NCBI RefSeq assembly: GCF_004354015.1
Contig: NZ_SMRU01000012.1
Coordinates: 91,643-155,642 of the forward strand
Direction of reading: 5' to 3'
DNA length: 64,000 bases
Origin: Arthrobacter terricola
GTDB taxonomy: Bacteria > Actinomycetota > Actinomycetes > Actinomycetales > Micrococcaceae
Part shown: positions 46,171 through 55,154 of the stretch, piece by piece
Layout: each line of letters begins with the position of its first letter
Position numbering within the stretch: the stretch's first letter is position 1
Translations under genes and position numbers: made by a program
The notes under the pieces: generated by a model
Seen by the model: the letters and a program-made list of their open reading frames with translations, nothing else
Told to the model about the DNA's origin: nothing
The model's database searches: none

Positions 46171-47232
46171 ATGGACATACTTCAACCCGGCCCGGTGACT
46201 GTGGGGACAGCGCCGTCGGCTTCGGAAACGACCCCCGGCCTGGCACCGGAGCAGCTCAGGGAGCTGTACTCCCTCATGGCCTCTGTCCGGTTCCTCGACA
46301 CCTCCGCCGTCGCCTGGCAACGCCAAGGCATCATTCCCGGCTACGCCCCGGAACTCGGACAGGAAGCAGCCCAGGTGGGCAGCGCCTATGCGCTGGACCT
46401 GGACTGTGACTTCGCCTTTCCGACCTACCGGGAGATGGGCGTTGCCAGGACCATAGGCGTGGACATGGTCGCGTACATGTCCACGCACAAGGCGACGTGG
46501 CACGGCGGAATGTACGATCCACAGGAAAGCCGGCTGGCACCCATCCAGGCGGTGGTTGCCGGGTCCGTCCTCCATGCCGTCGGCTGGGCCCACGGCCAAA
46601 CGCTCCAAGGAACCCCTGGGGTGGCGCTCAGCTATTTCGGCGACGGCGCTTCGTCGCAGGGCGATGTCCATGAAGCGATGAACTTCGCCGCAGTGATGAA
46701 CGCCCCTGTTGTCTTCTTCATCCAGAACAACGGCTGGGCGATTTCCGTCCCCACCGAAAAGCAAGTAGCCGGCGGCTCGGTATCGGCCAGGGCTGCCGGC
46801 TACGGCATGCCGGCCATCCAAGTGGACGGCAACGACGTCGTCGCGGTTTACGAGGCGACCCGTCGCGCCTTGGACCACGCCCGCACGGGACATGGACCCA
46901 TGGTTGTCGAAGCGATGACCTACCGCCGCGGCCCGCACTCCACCGCGGACGATCCGGGACGCTACCGCAGCCTCGACGACGAACGCATCGACGCCGGCAA
47001 AGACCCTTTGGAGCGGCTGCGGAAGCGCATGCTCGCCGATGGAATCGCCGACGACGACTTCTTCGCCGCCGCGCACGAAACCGCCCGGTCCGAAGAAGAA
47101 GCCATCCGGGCCGGAATCGAAGCCCTCGGCCCCCGGCCGGGAAGCGAAATGTTCGAGTTCGTCTTCCAGGAAACCACCCCGTCCCTTGAAACCCAGGCCA
47201 ACCGCTGGCGAGAGGAGTCCGACCATGCTTGA
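46171..47232 (+). CDS. 2-oxoacid dehydrogenase E1 component, alpha subunit
   Basis: A 353-aa ThDP-binding subunit of a 2-oxoacid (or acetoin) dehydrogenase complex. The ThDP motif GDGASSQGDVHEAMNFAAVM and then FFIQNN lies near residue 165; the substrate-binding stretch AFPTYREMGVARTIGVDM and the phospho-loop-like YRRGPHSTADDPGRYR are present. ATG 46171 (MDILQPGPV) is chosen, though no clear ribosome site is visible and GTG 46153 is possible. It is the first of four coupled genes. The substrate (branched-chain keto acid, pyruvate or acetoin) cannot be decided from E1 alone. Confidence 0.9.
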   Translation: MDILQPGPVTVGTAPSASETTPGLAPEQLRELYSLMASVRFLDTSAVAWQRQGIIPGYAPELGQEAAQVGSAYALDLDCDFAFPTYREMGVARTIGVDMVAYMSTHKATWHGGMYDPQESRLAPIQAVVAGSVLHAVGWAHGQTLQGTPGVALSYFGDGASSQGDVHEAMNFAAVMNAPVVFFIQNNGWAISVPTEKQVAGGSVSARAAGYGMPAIQVDGNDVVAVYEATRRALDHARTGHGPMVVEAMTYRRGPHSTADDPGRYRSLDDERIDAGKDPLERLRKRMLADGIADDDFFAAAHETARSEEEAIRAGIEALGPRPGSEMFEFVFQETTPSLETQANRWREESDHA

Positions 47233-48256
47233 GAGCACCACAGCCACCCTCGACGCCGCCGTCGAATATGCCGAAGTAGAGCACCTGTCCATGCAGCAAG
47301 CGCTCAACCGCGCGCTGGACGACGTCCTCACCGCCGACCCGAAAACCCTGGTCTTCGGTGAGGACTGCGGCCGCCTGGGCGGCGTATTCCGTATCACTGA
47401 CGGGCTGCAGGCGAAGCACGGCGATGCCCGTGTGTTCGATACGCCCCTCGCCGAATCGGGCATTCTCGGCATGTCGGTCGGCTTGGCAATGGCCGGCTTC
47501 CACCCCATCCCGGAAGTCCAGTTCGACGGCTTTGCCTACCCGGCCATCAACCAAATCGTCTGCCAGATCGCGCGGATGAACTACCGCAGCCGCGGCAAGC
47601 TTCCCATGCCCGTGACCCTCCGCGTGCCCAGTTTCGGCGGCATCCGCGCTCCGGAACACCACGGCGAAAGCCTCGAGGCGTTGTTCGCCCACGTTCCCGG
47701 ACTCAAGGTTGTTTCGCCATCCGACGCGCATGACGCTTACCACCTGCTCAAGTACGCGGCTTCCCGGCCGGACCCGGTGATCTTCATGGAACCCAAGTCC
47801 CGCTATTGGCAAAAGGGCCCAGTCGACATGCGCGACGGCGGTACCCTGAGCGGCGCGCGCATCGTCCGCCCGGGCCGCCACCTCACCTTGGTGGCGTGGG
47901 GCGCCATGGTTGCCCGCTGCCTGCAGGTGGCTGAGCTCGCCGCGGAGGACGGCATCGACGTCGAAGTCCTGGACCTGCGCTGGCTCAAGCCGATCGACGC
48001 CGAGGCCCTGGCGAGGTCCGTCGGGAAGACGCGCCGCGCCGTCGTCGTGCACGAAGCTCCGCTGACCTCCGGACTAGGCGCCGAAGTCGCCCAACTCATC
48101 ACCCAACAGTGCTTCGACACCCTCAAGGCGCCGGTCGAGCGGGTCACCGGTTTCGACGTGCCCTATCCCTCCGGCGACCTGGAGGACGAATACATCCCGA
48201 ACATTGACCGCATCCTCTTGGGGATCCAACGAGTACTGGAGTATCGACGTGGCTGA
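47225..48256 (+). CDS. 2-oxoacid dehydrogenase E1 component, beta subunit
   Basis: A 343-aa transketolase-like beta subunit that pairs with E1 alpha. It shows FGEDCGRLGGVFRITDGLQA, DTPLAESGILGMSVGLAMAG and the C-terminal transketolase domain from about residue 205 (LTLVAWGAMVARCLQVAELA). ATG 47225 lies inside the E1-alpha gene (8-base overlap) with GAGAGGAG 8 bases before it. Its own end overlaps the lipoyl-domain gene by 8 bases. Confidence 0.94.
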   Translation: MLESTTATLDAAVEYAEVEHLSMQQALNRALDDVLTADPKTLVFGEDCGRLGGVFRITDGLQAKHGDARVFDTPLAESGILGMSVGLAMAGFHPIPEVQFDGFAYPAINQIVCQIARMNYRSRGKLPMPVTLRVPSFGGIRAPEHHGESLEALFAHVPGLKVVSPSDAHDAYHLLKYAASRPDPVIFMEPKSRYWQKGPVDMRDGGTLSGARIVRPGRHLTLVAWGAMVARCLQVAELAAEDGIDVEVLDLRWLKPIDAEALARSVGKTRRAVVVHEAPLTSGLGAEVAQLITQQCFDTLKAPVERVTGFDVPYPSGDLEDEYIPNIDRILLGIQRVLEYRRG

Positions 48257-48578
48257 AATCAGCTTCCCCCTGCCCGACCTCGGCGAAGGCCTCATTGAAG
48301 CAACCGTCCTCGACTGGCTCGTCTCGCCGGGGGACCAAGTGGAGCGGAACCAGCCGCTCGTCGAGGTGGAAACGAGCAAGTCCGCACTCGAGTTGCCCAG
48401 CCCGCAGGCGGGTAAAGTGATCCGTATCCACGGTGCGCCGGGCGAAACGATCAACGTCGGCGAACCGCTGGTGGTGTTCGAGGTGCCGGACAACACGGCC
48501 GGCATCGTGGGCACGGTTCCAAAGGATGACGCACCCAAGCGCCGGGTCCGCCTGAGCGCCGTACTTGATGAGGACTGA
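48249..48578 (+). CDS. Free-standing lipoyl-domain protein (E2 N-terminal part)
   Basis: A 109-aa protein that is only a lipoyl domain: FPLPDLGEGLIEATVLDWLV at the start and the lipoylated lysine Lys44 in EVETSKSALELPSPQAGKV (in part), ending in a short basic tail. There is no subunit-binding domain and no catalytic acyltransferase domain, which normal E2 proteins carry. GTG 48249 overlaps E1 beta. It would carry the acyl or acetyl group as a swinging lipoyl arm. With the next gene it adds up to about 385 aa, close to AcoC-type E2 proteins that fuse a lipoyl domain to an alpha/beta hydrolase. Confidence 0.88.
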   Translation: MAEISFPLPDLGEGLIEATVLDWLVSPGDQVERNQPLVEVETSKSALELPSPQAGKVIRIHGAPGETINVGEPLVVFEVPDNTAGIVGTVPKDDAPKRRVRLSAVLDED

Positions 48579-48582
48579 CACC

Positions 48583-49413
48583 ATGAGCGGCAGGCACACA
48601 GGAGAGCACATTCACACGGTGGAAGGAACGGATCCCCACTTGCACGTGGAAGTCCACGAACCCGCCGAAGGTGCCGACGCCGGATTGCGCCCCGTCCTGC
48701 TGATTCACGGTTTCTCCTCGTCCAGCAAGCTCAACTGGGGTGACACCGGCTGGATTTCAACGCTCCAGGGCGCGGGCCGCCGAGTCATCAGCGTGGATCT
48801 TCCCGGACACGGCCGCAGCGCTTCGCCCGAGGACCTGGACTCGTACTCCCCCAGCCGGATCCGCGCGGATCTCCTGCAGATAGTGTTCGACGCCGGAGCC
48901 CGCCCAGTGCGTCCCGGCGATCCTTCCAGCGGACTCGACGTCATTGGCTACTCCCTGGGATCCCGGCTCGCCTGGGAGTTCGGGGCGACCCAGCCGGAAC
49001 TCGTACACCGGCTGGTCCTTGGAGGTCCCAACAAGGAGGACCCTTTGGCGTCCTTCGACCTCCTCGCCGCGCAGCGCTACCTCGCGGACGGCACCCCCAT
49101 CGAAGACGAATCCACCGCCGGCCTGCTCAAGATGGCGCAGCTCTTGCCCAGCAACGACCTTTTCGCATTGCTTTCCCTGATCGAAGCCATCAAGAGCGAA
49201 CCGTTCGATCCCGCCGAAGCTGTCCCCCACATGCCGATGCTGCTGGTGGCGGGAGAGAAAGACGAACGGGCAACCACCATGCCTGAGCTGGCCGAACTGG
49301 CTGCTCGTGCCGGGGGCATGGTGGAACAACTGTTGGTGCCGGGACGGAACCACAGCAATGCGGTGACCAGCAGGGTCTTCAAGGACGCCGCGGTGGCGTT
49401 CCTCGGCGCCTAG
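48583..49413 (+). CDS. Alpha/beta hydrolase, probable split AcoC-type E2 catalytic half
   Basis: A 276-aa alpha/beta hydrolase. The oxyanion stretch LLIHGFSSSSKLNWGD, VDLPGHGRSA, the nucleophile elbow DVIGYSLGSRLAWEFG (Ser124) and the catalytic His in VPGRNHSNAV are present. ATG 48583 lies 4 bases after the lipoyl gene stop, in another frame, with GAGG 9 bases upstream. In acetoin dehydrogenase E2 proteins of the AcoC type, this fold follows the lipoyl domain in one chain; here it is separate. It probably hydrolyses or transfers the acyl group from the lipoyl arm, but an unrelated esterase role is possible. Confidence 0.85.
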   Translation: MSGRHTGEHIHTVEGTDPHLHVEVHEPAEGADAGLRPVLLIHGFSSSSKLNWGDTGWISTLQGAGRRVISVDLPGHGRSASPEDLDSYSPSRIRADLLQIVFDAGARPVRPGDPSSGLDVIGYSLGSRLAWEFGATQPELVHRLVLGGPNKEDPLASFDLLAAQRYLADGTPIEDESTAGLLKMAQLLPSNDLFALLSLIEAIKSEPFDPAEAVPHMPMLLVAGEKDERATTMPELAELAARAGGMVEQLLVPGRNHSNAVTSRVFKDAAVAFLGA

Positions 49414-49441
49414 GACGGATTCGCTTAGGGCGGGTTGGCGC

Positions 49442-49855
49442 TTAGCGCGCCAGCCGCTCGGCGTTGAGGGTCATGCGCTCCAGGACACTGAGGGCCATGG
49501 CGTACTCGTCGATGCCGATCCCCATCGAGAGGTCCTTGCGGGATTCTTCGACTATCCGCTGCGCCTCGAGGTACTTGGCGTGGCCCGATTCGCTGAGGGT
49601 GATGCGGTCGTCGATCATGATGATCAAGCCGTGGCCCACCAAAGCGGCCAATTCGTTTTCGCGGAGCCGCTTGTCGCTACCCCAGAGGGGGTTGAGGATG
49701 CCCTCCAACTGGCCGGGGCTGAGCGGGGACTCGGCAAGCACATTGAGTGTTTGCCATTGCCTGCGGCTGAGCCTCAGCCTCGCCAGGGTAGCGTCAAGAT
49801 GCCCCTCCAGCGCGGCGTCCAGGCGTTTGATCCAGTAACCGATGGGCTTGTTCAC
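49442..49855 (-). CDS. MarR family winged-helix protein
   Basis: A 137-aa protein. Its winged-helix core begins with IGYWIKRLDAALEGHLDATL and has RRQWQTLNVLAESPLSPGQLE (in part), later ALVGHGLIIMIDDRITLSESG. The usual MarR DxR wing motif is weak. Autonomous regulation of a nearby gene is likely but the target is not clear: it converges with the hydrolase gene and is divergent from the phosphoribosyltransferase, whose promoter it could control. Confidence 0.8.
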   Translation of the reverse strand: MNKPIGYWIKRLDAALEGHLDATLARLRLSRRQWQTLNVLAESPLSPGQLEGILNPLWGSDKRLRENELAALVGHGLIIMIDDRITLSESGHAKYLEAQRIVEESRKDLSMGIGIDEYAMALSVLERMTLNAERLAR

Positions 49856-49936
49856 ACGGCAATCGTGGCAGTGGAGAGCGGTCCCGGCAAGAAAGGTAGG
49901 CTTGATTCAGCGCCGGATTACGTGGAAGTGAGACGA

Positions 49937-50596
49937 ATGGGCATGCGTTTCAAGGACCGCACTGAAGCGGGCCGCCGGCTGGCTGCAGGTCTCCCCCAAC
50001 TGCGGGAGCGGCCGAACACCATTCTGCTGGGCCTCGCGCGCGGGGGGATTCCCGTAGCTGCCGCGGCCGCCGTCGATCTCTGCCAGCCTTATGGCGCCGT
50101 CCTGGTTCGCAAGCTCGGCATGCCGGGGCGGGAGGAGACAGCGTTCGGCGCGCTCGCCTGGTCCAACGGCAGGGTAGTCCGGATCGTCAACCGGCCGCTT
50201 GCCGAACGGATGTTCCAGCACGGAATCACCCAGGAATCCCTCGACGCCGTGGAGGTGCGCGAGCGCGGAGAACTCCTCAGGCGCGCCAGGACCTATCCCG
50301 GCATCAACCTCAACCTCGAGGGCAAAACCGCCGTCCTTGTCGACGACGGCCTTGCAACCGGCGCTACGATGCGCGCCGCCGTCGAAGGTGTCCGGGCTGC
50401 CGGCGCGGCGACGGTCATCGCAGCGGTTCCCGTGTCTTCCTTGGAGGCGCAGGCATCCATCACCCGCGTCTGCGACCTCGTGATGTGCCTCCACACCCCC
50501 GGCCGGTTCAATGCCGTGGGCGCGTTTTACGAACATTTCGAGCAACTCACAGACGACGACGCCGTGCGCCTGCTCGAGCGGGCCGGACAGGCCTGA
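49937..50596 (+). CDS. Phosphoribosyltransferase family protein
   Basis: A 219-aa PRTase-fold protein. The PRPP loop AVLVDDGLATGATMRAAVEG lies near residue 135 and the N-terminal hood shows ILLGLARGGIPVAAAAAVDL and then RKLGMPGREETAFGAL. This small family is common in actinobacteria and often found without a known substrate. ATG 49937 has GGAAGTGAG upstream. It converges with the hpaB-like gene. Confidence 0.88.
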   Translation: MGMRFKDRTEAGRRLAAGLPQLRERPNTILLGLARGGIPVAAAAAVDLCQPYGAVLVRKLGMPGREETAFGALAWSNGRVVRIVNRPLAERMFQHGITQESLDAVEVRERGELLRRARTYPGINLNLEGKTAVLVDDGLATGATMRAAVEGVRAAGAATVIAAVPVSSLEAQASITRVCDLVMCLHTPGRFNAVGAFYEHFEQLTDDDAVRLLERAGQA

Positions 50597-50639
50597 CCGT
50601 CCCGGCTCGCTTAGCTGGTCCCATGCGCTAGTCCTTGCG

Positions 50640-52094
50640 CTAGTCCTTGCGCTCGAGGAATTCCCGGACCCGGGCGCGGGCGGGCTCGCGGTCATAGCTG
50701 TTGACCAGCGCGCCGGCCATCCGGACGGGATCGCCGAAGAAAAAGTATTCATACAGCGATTGACGCCCGGCGAACGAGGAAATGCTGGCATCGAAGGCAA
50801 GCTTGAAGAGCCGCACGCGCTCGGGCCCGGTCAGCGTCTTCGCTTGCAGGTACATCTCGATGTCCGGCAAAGCCTCACTGGCGACGTCCGCTTCCCCCGG
50901 AAGGGCCATGAGTCCCGACGCCGAGAACTTCCGGATGATTGCCGGGAAACGTTGGGCAACCTTGGGGTACCAATTGCGGGCGGCGTTCAGGGTGGGCCAG
51001 TGTGGGAGCAGCACCCCGTCCGGGCTCGGTGCCGCTTGGGCCTCGGCGGCGACGATGAGCGCCTTGCCGATCTCCACCGTTTCGATGAGCTCGGCAAGGT
51101 CCTCCTGGATGTGCTGGAAACCGTCGATGCCGATGGACGCGGCTATTTCCGAAGCAAGGCCCAGGAAGAACTCGCTCTTCGCGATGGTCCGGGTCACCAC
51201 TTGGTGCGTCATGAGGGCGCCCGCGCCCGTTTCCGAATAGAAGGCGTTGCACAGCTCCGGGTGGCCGAGCATGAAGATGCGCTCGTTGGGAACGAAGACG
51301 TGGTCGAACACCACGACGGCGTCCATCTCCTCGTAGCGGCCGGCAAGGGGTTCATCGTGGGTGCTTCCGCCGTTGTACAGGGACGTCCGGCACAAGTAGC
51401 GCATGCCGGGTGCATCGTTCGGGAGGGCGAAGGCGTAGGAGTAGGGGGCGTCCTCGGGCGTGGCGCGAAGGAGGGTCGAGGGGAAGACCAGGAGCTCGTC
51501 GGCAATGGGGGCGATCGTGGCGAGCATGCGTGCGCCCTGGATGACGATTCCGTCCTCCCGCTCCTCAACCACCCTCGCGGACAACTGGCCGCCAAGCTGC
51601 TCGGATCCGGACACCGAACGGTTGGCCTGCGGAGGAATCAGGGTGTGGGTGGCCAGGAGGTCGTTCTCGCGGCAGTGCTCGTAATACCGCCGGATGTTCT
51701 CGCCGAACATCGGATCAGCCTGCGCAAACCACTTTTCCGCTGCCGCGAGCGCGGTGAGGGCTCCATTCATGTAGTCCCCCGTCCGTCCCAGGAATCCGTT
51801 GGAATACTCTGCCCACGTGCGGATGGCCGCGTGCCGGTGCTCGAGGTCTTCCTTGGTCCGCGGCACCAGGAACGAGGCGCTGACCCGGTCGCCCGTGGTC
51901 GGGGATTCGTAGGTGAGTGCGTCCGCATACTTCGGGTCATGCTGCATGTCGAAGAGCTGCGCATAGCTGCGCGCCACATTCTTGAAAGACGGGTGGTCCG
52001 CGATCTTTTCGGTGACCATCTCGCCGTCGATCAGGACGTGCGGGTTCATCGAATTGAGCTTGTCCAAGTACTGCTGTCCGGTCCGGATTCCCAT
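50640..52094 (-). CDS. hpaB: 4-hydroxyphenylacetate 3-monooxygenase, oxygenase component
   Basis: The FADH2-using oxygenase that hydroxylates 4-hydroxyphenylacetate or similar phenols to the catechol. The 484-aa protein starts MGIRTGQQYLDKLNSMNPHV, and shows NPHVLIDGEMV, FVPNERIFMLGHPELCNAFY and the family C-terminal YEYFFFGDPVRMAGALVNSY. The length fits HpaB of the large-component type (about 480-520 aa). ATG 52094 is chosen over the in-frame ATG 12 bases upstream. The small reductase partner gene is upstream on the same strand. The natural substrate may be another phenol. Confidence 0.92.
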   Translation of the reverse strand: MGIRTGQQYLDKLNSMNPHVLIDGEMVTEKIADHPSFKNVARSYAQLFDMQHDPKYADALTYESPTTGDRVSASFLVPRTKEDLEHRHAAIRTWAEYSNGFLGRTGDYMNGALTALAAAEKWFAQADPMFGENIRRYYEHCRENDLLATHTLIPPQANRSVSGSEQLGGQLSARVVEEREDGIVIQGARMLATIAPIADELLVFPSTLLRATPEDAPYSYAFALPNDAPGMRYLCRTSLYNGGSTHDEPLAGRYEEMDAVVVFDHVFVPNERIFMLGHPELCNAFYSETGAGALMTHQVVTRTIAKSEFFLGLASEIAASIGIDGFQHIQEDLAELIETVEIGKALIVAAEAQAAPSPDGVLLPHWPTLNAARNWYPKVAQRFPAIIRKFSASGLMALPGEADVASEALPDIEMYLQAKTLTGPERVRLFKLAFDASISSFAGRQSLYEYFFFGDPVRMAGALVNSYDREPARARVREFLERKD

Positions 52095-52163
52095 GGTCGT
52101 CTCCAATGCTGGTCAGGCTGAATGCCCATCGCGGGGGATGGGCGCGGCGGGAGTGCCAAGCGG

Positions 52164-52700
52164 CTACAGAAGCTCCTCCATTCCCAGCTGGCTTTCCGGG
52201 ATGGTGGTAAAGGAGCTGTTGGCGAAGGCGAGCGCATCGCCGTTCCGGTAGTTGAAGTCGACAACCTCGCCGACATAGAGGGTGTGGTCTCCGCCGTCGT
52301 AAGCGGCCCAGGGAGTGCATTCGAAATATGCCAGGACGTGTGAGAGCCGCGGTGCGGTGGCGCCTTCCACCCACACGGGATCGGGGCCCGGGCGGCCAGC
52401 GAAGTGGAGGGCGAGTTGCTTCTGCTCCGCGCCAAGGATGTTGACGCTGAACGGGCGCCCGGCGAGTTCGTCGTGGGCTTTGGTGGAGCGGGCGATGCTG
52501 ACGAGCACAAGGGGAGGTTCCATGGACACCGAGGTGAAGGAGTTGACGGTGATGCCATGCCTCTTGGTGGCTCCATCGAACGTGACGATCGCGACGCCCG
52601 TAGCGAACCGGCCCAGGCTTCCGCGGAAATGGTGTTCCCGCGGCCGCGTGGTTCGGCCCACGGCGCCGGGTTCCGCGTTATGGCTGGACTTGGCAATCAT
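52164..52700 (-). CDS. hpaC: Flavin reductase (HpaC-like)
   Basis: A 178-aa NAD(P)H:flavin oxidoreductase that delivers reduced FAD to the HpaB oxygenase. Flavin-reductase-domain stretches are FRGSLGRFATGVAIVTFDGA, GITVNSFTSVSMEPPLVLVS and DHTLYVGEVVDFNYRNGDAL. The gene precedes hpaB (69 bases apart) and is divergent from an IclR regulator, a typical arrangement for phenol catabolism. Confidence 0.92.
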   Translation of the reverse strand: MIAKSSHNAEPGAVGRTTRPREHHFRGSLGRFATGVAIVTFDGATKRHGITVNSFTSVSMEPPLVLVSIARSTKAHDELAGRPFSVNILGAEQKQLALHFAGRPGPDPVWVEGATAPRLSHVLAYFECTPWAAYDGGDHTLYVGEVVDFNYRNGDALAFANSSFTTIPESQLGMEELL

Positions 52701-52717
52701 CGTTGATCCCTGTTGAA

Positions 52718-52734
52718 TGTTCTATAGTTGAACA
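52718..52734. promoter_or_regulatory. Inverted repeat, possible IclR operator
   Basis: TGTTC-TATAGTT-GAACA lies between the divergent hpaC and IclR genes, 18 bases before hpaC. A direct copy of GTTGAA sits at both ends of the region. IclR proteins bind short inverted repeats of this kind near their own promoter; the assignment is inference from position. Confidence 0.45.
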
Positions 52735-52842
52735 GTAGATTCTCATATAGACCATAGTCTTCCGCGAAGCACAGCACAAGACGGCGGTAACCCGCGAAAC
52801 ACCCGGCCGGTTGCAGGATACCGCCAACATAGGATGGAGCCC

Positions 52843-53580
52843 ATGATGTCTCCCAGCGCCACCAAGAAGCCACAGGAAACGACGGCGGCCGCCTCGCCTT
52901 CGCAGACCCTCTCCCGTGGAATCCAGGCCCTGGAAATCCTGTCCGCCGCGGAACATCCCTTGACAATCGCCGAACTCGCAGCTGCACTCGGTGTCCACCG
53001 CTCCGTTGCCTACCGGATCCTGCGCACCCTGGAAGACCACTCCCTCCTCATCCGTGACGACGGCGGACGTGTCCAGCCCGGACCCGGTTTGGCTGTGTTG
53101 GCCCGCGGCGTCTCGCGCGACCTCCAGACCGCGGCCCTCCCCGAACTGACCCAGCTTGCCAACACACTGAACATGACTGCCTTCGTGGCCGTGTGGGACC
53201 ACCAGGACTGCGTCACCCTCGTGACCGTTGAACCGCGCCATTCCCCCGCGACCTTGGCACAGCATCCGGGAACACGCCACCCCGTGAATACAGGGGCTCC
53301 TGGAATTGCCATACAGTCCACCATGAGCGAAGACGAGTGGGCTGACCGCGTGCCGGGGATTCCGTACCGGCACGAGGCGCTCGAAGCGCGACGACTCGGC
53401 TACGCGGCGAGCCACGACGAAGTCATCGCAGGCTTGTCTTCCCTCGCCGCCCCGATCATGGTTCCGGGCGGCAGGCCTGCTGCCATCGCCGTCGTCTACA
53501 TCCGCCGCGAACAGGACCAGGCCGCCGTCGGGGAGGCCCTGGCCGCGAGCGCTGCCCGGATCGAGTCCCAGCTCGCCTAG
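52843..53580 (+). CDS. IclR family transcriptional regulator
   Basis: A protein of about 245 aa with an N-terminal helix-turn-helix (QTLSRGIQALEILSAAEHPL, then IAELAAALGVHRSVAYRILR) and a C-terminal IclR effector domain (ALPELTQLANTLNMTAFVAV, later GYAASHDEVIAGLSSLAAPI). Start ATG 52843 or 52846 is preferred over 52834 because GGAG lies just before it. Divergent from hpaC-hpaB, which it likely controls in response to an aromatic ligand. Confidence 0.9.
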   Translation: MMSPSATKKPQETTAAASPSQTLSRGIQALEILSAAEHPLTIAELAAALGVHRSVAYRILRTLEDHSLLIRDDGGRVQPGPGLAVLARGVSRDLQTAALPELTQLANTLNMTAFVAVWDHQDCVTLVTVEPRHSPATLAQHPGTRHPVNTGAPGIAIQSTMSEDEWADRVPGIPYRHEALEARRLGYAASHDEVIAGLSSLAAPIMVPGGRPAAIAVVYIRREQDQAAVGEALAASAARIESQLA

Positions 53581-53583
53581 GGG

Positions 53584-55041
53584 CTATCCCTTCTTGCGTC
53601 CCAGGATGAGTCCCGCCACGATCCCGAGGACAAGGAGCGAAGCCGACGCGGCACACGACACCGCAAAGGCGGCGGCAGGTCCCTGGGCTTGCGCCAACTG
53701 CCCGGCGAGATAAGCGCCCAACGCAGTTCCGGCAACGATTCCGCTCGCGAGCGCCGTCATGACGGTAGCGAGACGACCGTCCGGAGCCACTATTCCCCCG
53801 ATGGTGAAGACCGTCACCATAACGGGACCCACAGGAATTCCGAGTACCAGGAGCACGCCGACCATGGGCCAGATCCCGGACGGCAGGAACAACAACAGCG
53901 AGGACGCCGTCATCAGTGCCGCGGCTGCCACCCAGCGGGCGGCGAACCCGAAACGCCGGGGCCAGTAGGCCACCGACAATGCCGCCACGGCGGAGCTGAG
54001 ACCGACAACGGAATACATCAGTCCCGCGATTTCCGCTGTGGCGAACTGCGCTGAGAATGCGCTCAAAGCGTTCTGCGTAGCACCGAAAAACGTTCCCATG
54101 CACACCATGGCAAGAACCGGAACAGCCACCTTCGCCAGTGCCCGCGAGCGGACGCCCGGCTTGGTTTCACCCTGGACATGCTCGACGGCGGCCGTCGCCT
54201 TTCGCTGGTGCGGCACCACTGCGAGGTGGGAGGGATGGACCGCGAACGCGGGAACGAGCGTGGCCGTGAGTGCTGCTGCGAGCGCGAGCGGCAACCACGG
54301 GGCAACGAGGCTGGCGAGGAGACCGACCAGGGCCGGCCCGAGGACGAAGGTGATCTCGTCAGCCGTTCCTTCGTAGGACAGGGCTGTATCCAGGTCTGCC
54401 CGGCTTCCGGCAACGCTGTGTGCCGCCGGACCAAGCGGACCCGGCGCTGCACGTCCGGCGTCGTTCCCGGGTCCAGCAGAACCGTTTCGGGTGAGGTTTC
54501 GGGTAGTGAGCCCCATCCAACGGACCCTCGCCATCGGCCCCACCTGTGGACAGCTCGAGCCCGCCAGGAACGCTGCGACGAGCACGGCGATCGGATCTGT
54601 TGGCTCATCGAACCCAGGGGTCAGGTAGGCCGCCAGCAAAAGTGCCACAACCATCGCGGTATTGACCACGGCGGCAACGAGGAGGATGGACCGTTGCCCC
54701 AGCCGGTCGGCCAGCGAACCGAGGATGGGTGCACCTACGGCCGACCCGATTCCGACAGCTCCGGCGGCCATGCCGCCAATAGCGTAGGAATGGCTGACGG
54801 CGGTCACGAGGGTCAGGGTGCCAACGGTCAGCATGGCGAGGGGAAGCCTGGCGAAAAGGCCCAACGGCAAGAAGCCGCTACCGGCAAGTTCAGGAAGCCT
54901 CGCGAAGCGGCCTGGCAGGCGCGAACGACGCGATGCGGCGGGAGCGCCGTGAATGGCAGCGGCAGGATCAACGGTTGACTGAAGATCGTGTGCGTGTGTC
55001 AACGCGGAAGTGGCCGCGGCGTTTTGTGGAGTCGTGTTCAT
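53584..55041 (-). CDS. MFS transporter
   Basis: A 485-aa membrane protein with about 12 predicted helices after a 45-residue Ala/Ser-rich N-terminal part. It has MFS signs GAPILGSLADRLGQRSILLV (motif A-like) near residue 105 and GIPVGPVMVTVF near 400. A long hydrophilic loop in the middle (about 175-225) is Gly/Ala/Pro-rich. Substrate unknown; it is not clearly tied to the aromatic oxygenase cluster next to it. Confidence 0.85.
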   Translation of the reverse strand: MNTTPQNAAATSALTHAHDLQSTVDPAAAIHGAPAASRRSRLPGRFARLPELAGSGFLPLGLFARLPLAMLTVGTLTLVTAVSHSYAIGGMAAGAVGIGSAVGAPILGSLADRLGQRSILLVAAVVNTAMVVALLLAAYLTPGFDEPTDPIAVLVAAFLAGSSCPQVGPMARVRWMGLTTRNLTRNGSAGPGNDAGRAAPGPLGPAAHSVAGSRADLDTALSYEGTADEITFVLGPALVGLLASLVAPWLPLALAAALTATLVPAFAVHPSHLAVVPHQRKATAAVEHVQGETKPGVRSRALAKVAVPVLAMVCMGTFFGATQNALSAFSAQFATAEIAGLMYSVVGLSSAVAALSVAYWPRRFGFAARWVAAAALMTASSLLLFLPSGIWPMVGVLLVLGIPVGPVMVTVFTIGGIVAPDGRLATVMTALASGIVAGTALGAYLAGQLAQAQGPAAAFAVSCAASASLLVLGIVAGLILGRKKG

Positions 55042-55154
55042 CTTTCCAGGCTCGCTGAAGGGTGCGCATCGTCCCTCCTCCCGATGCGCGCGACCCGGTA
55101 TAACCCTCCAAGCTTAGCCGATAGCCCGCTTTGGGAGGTTCGGGCCCGACGTTC

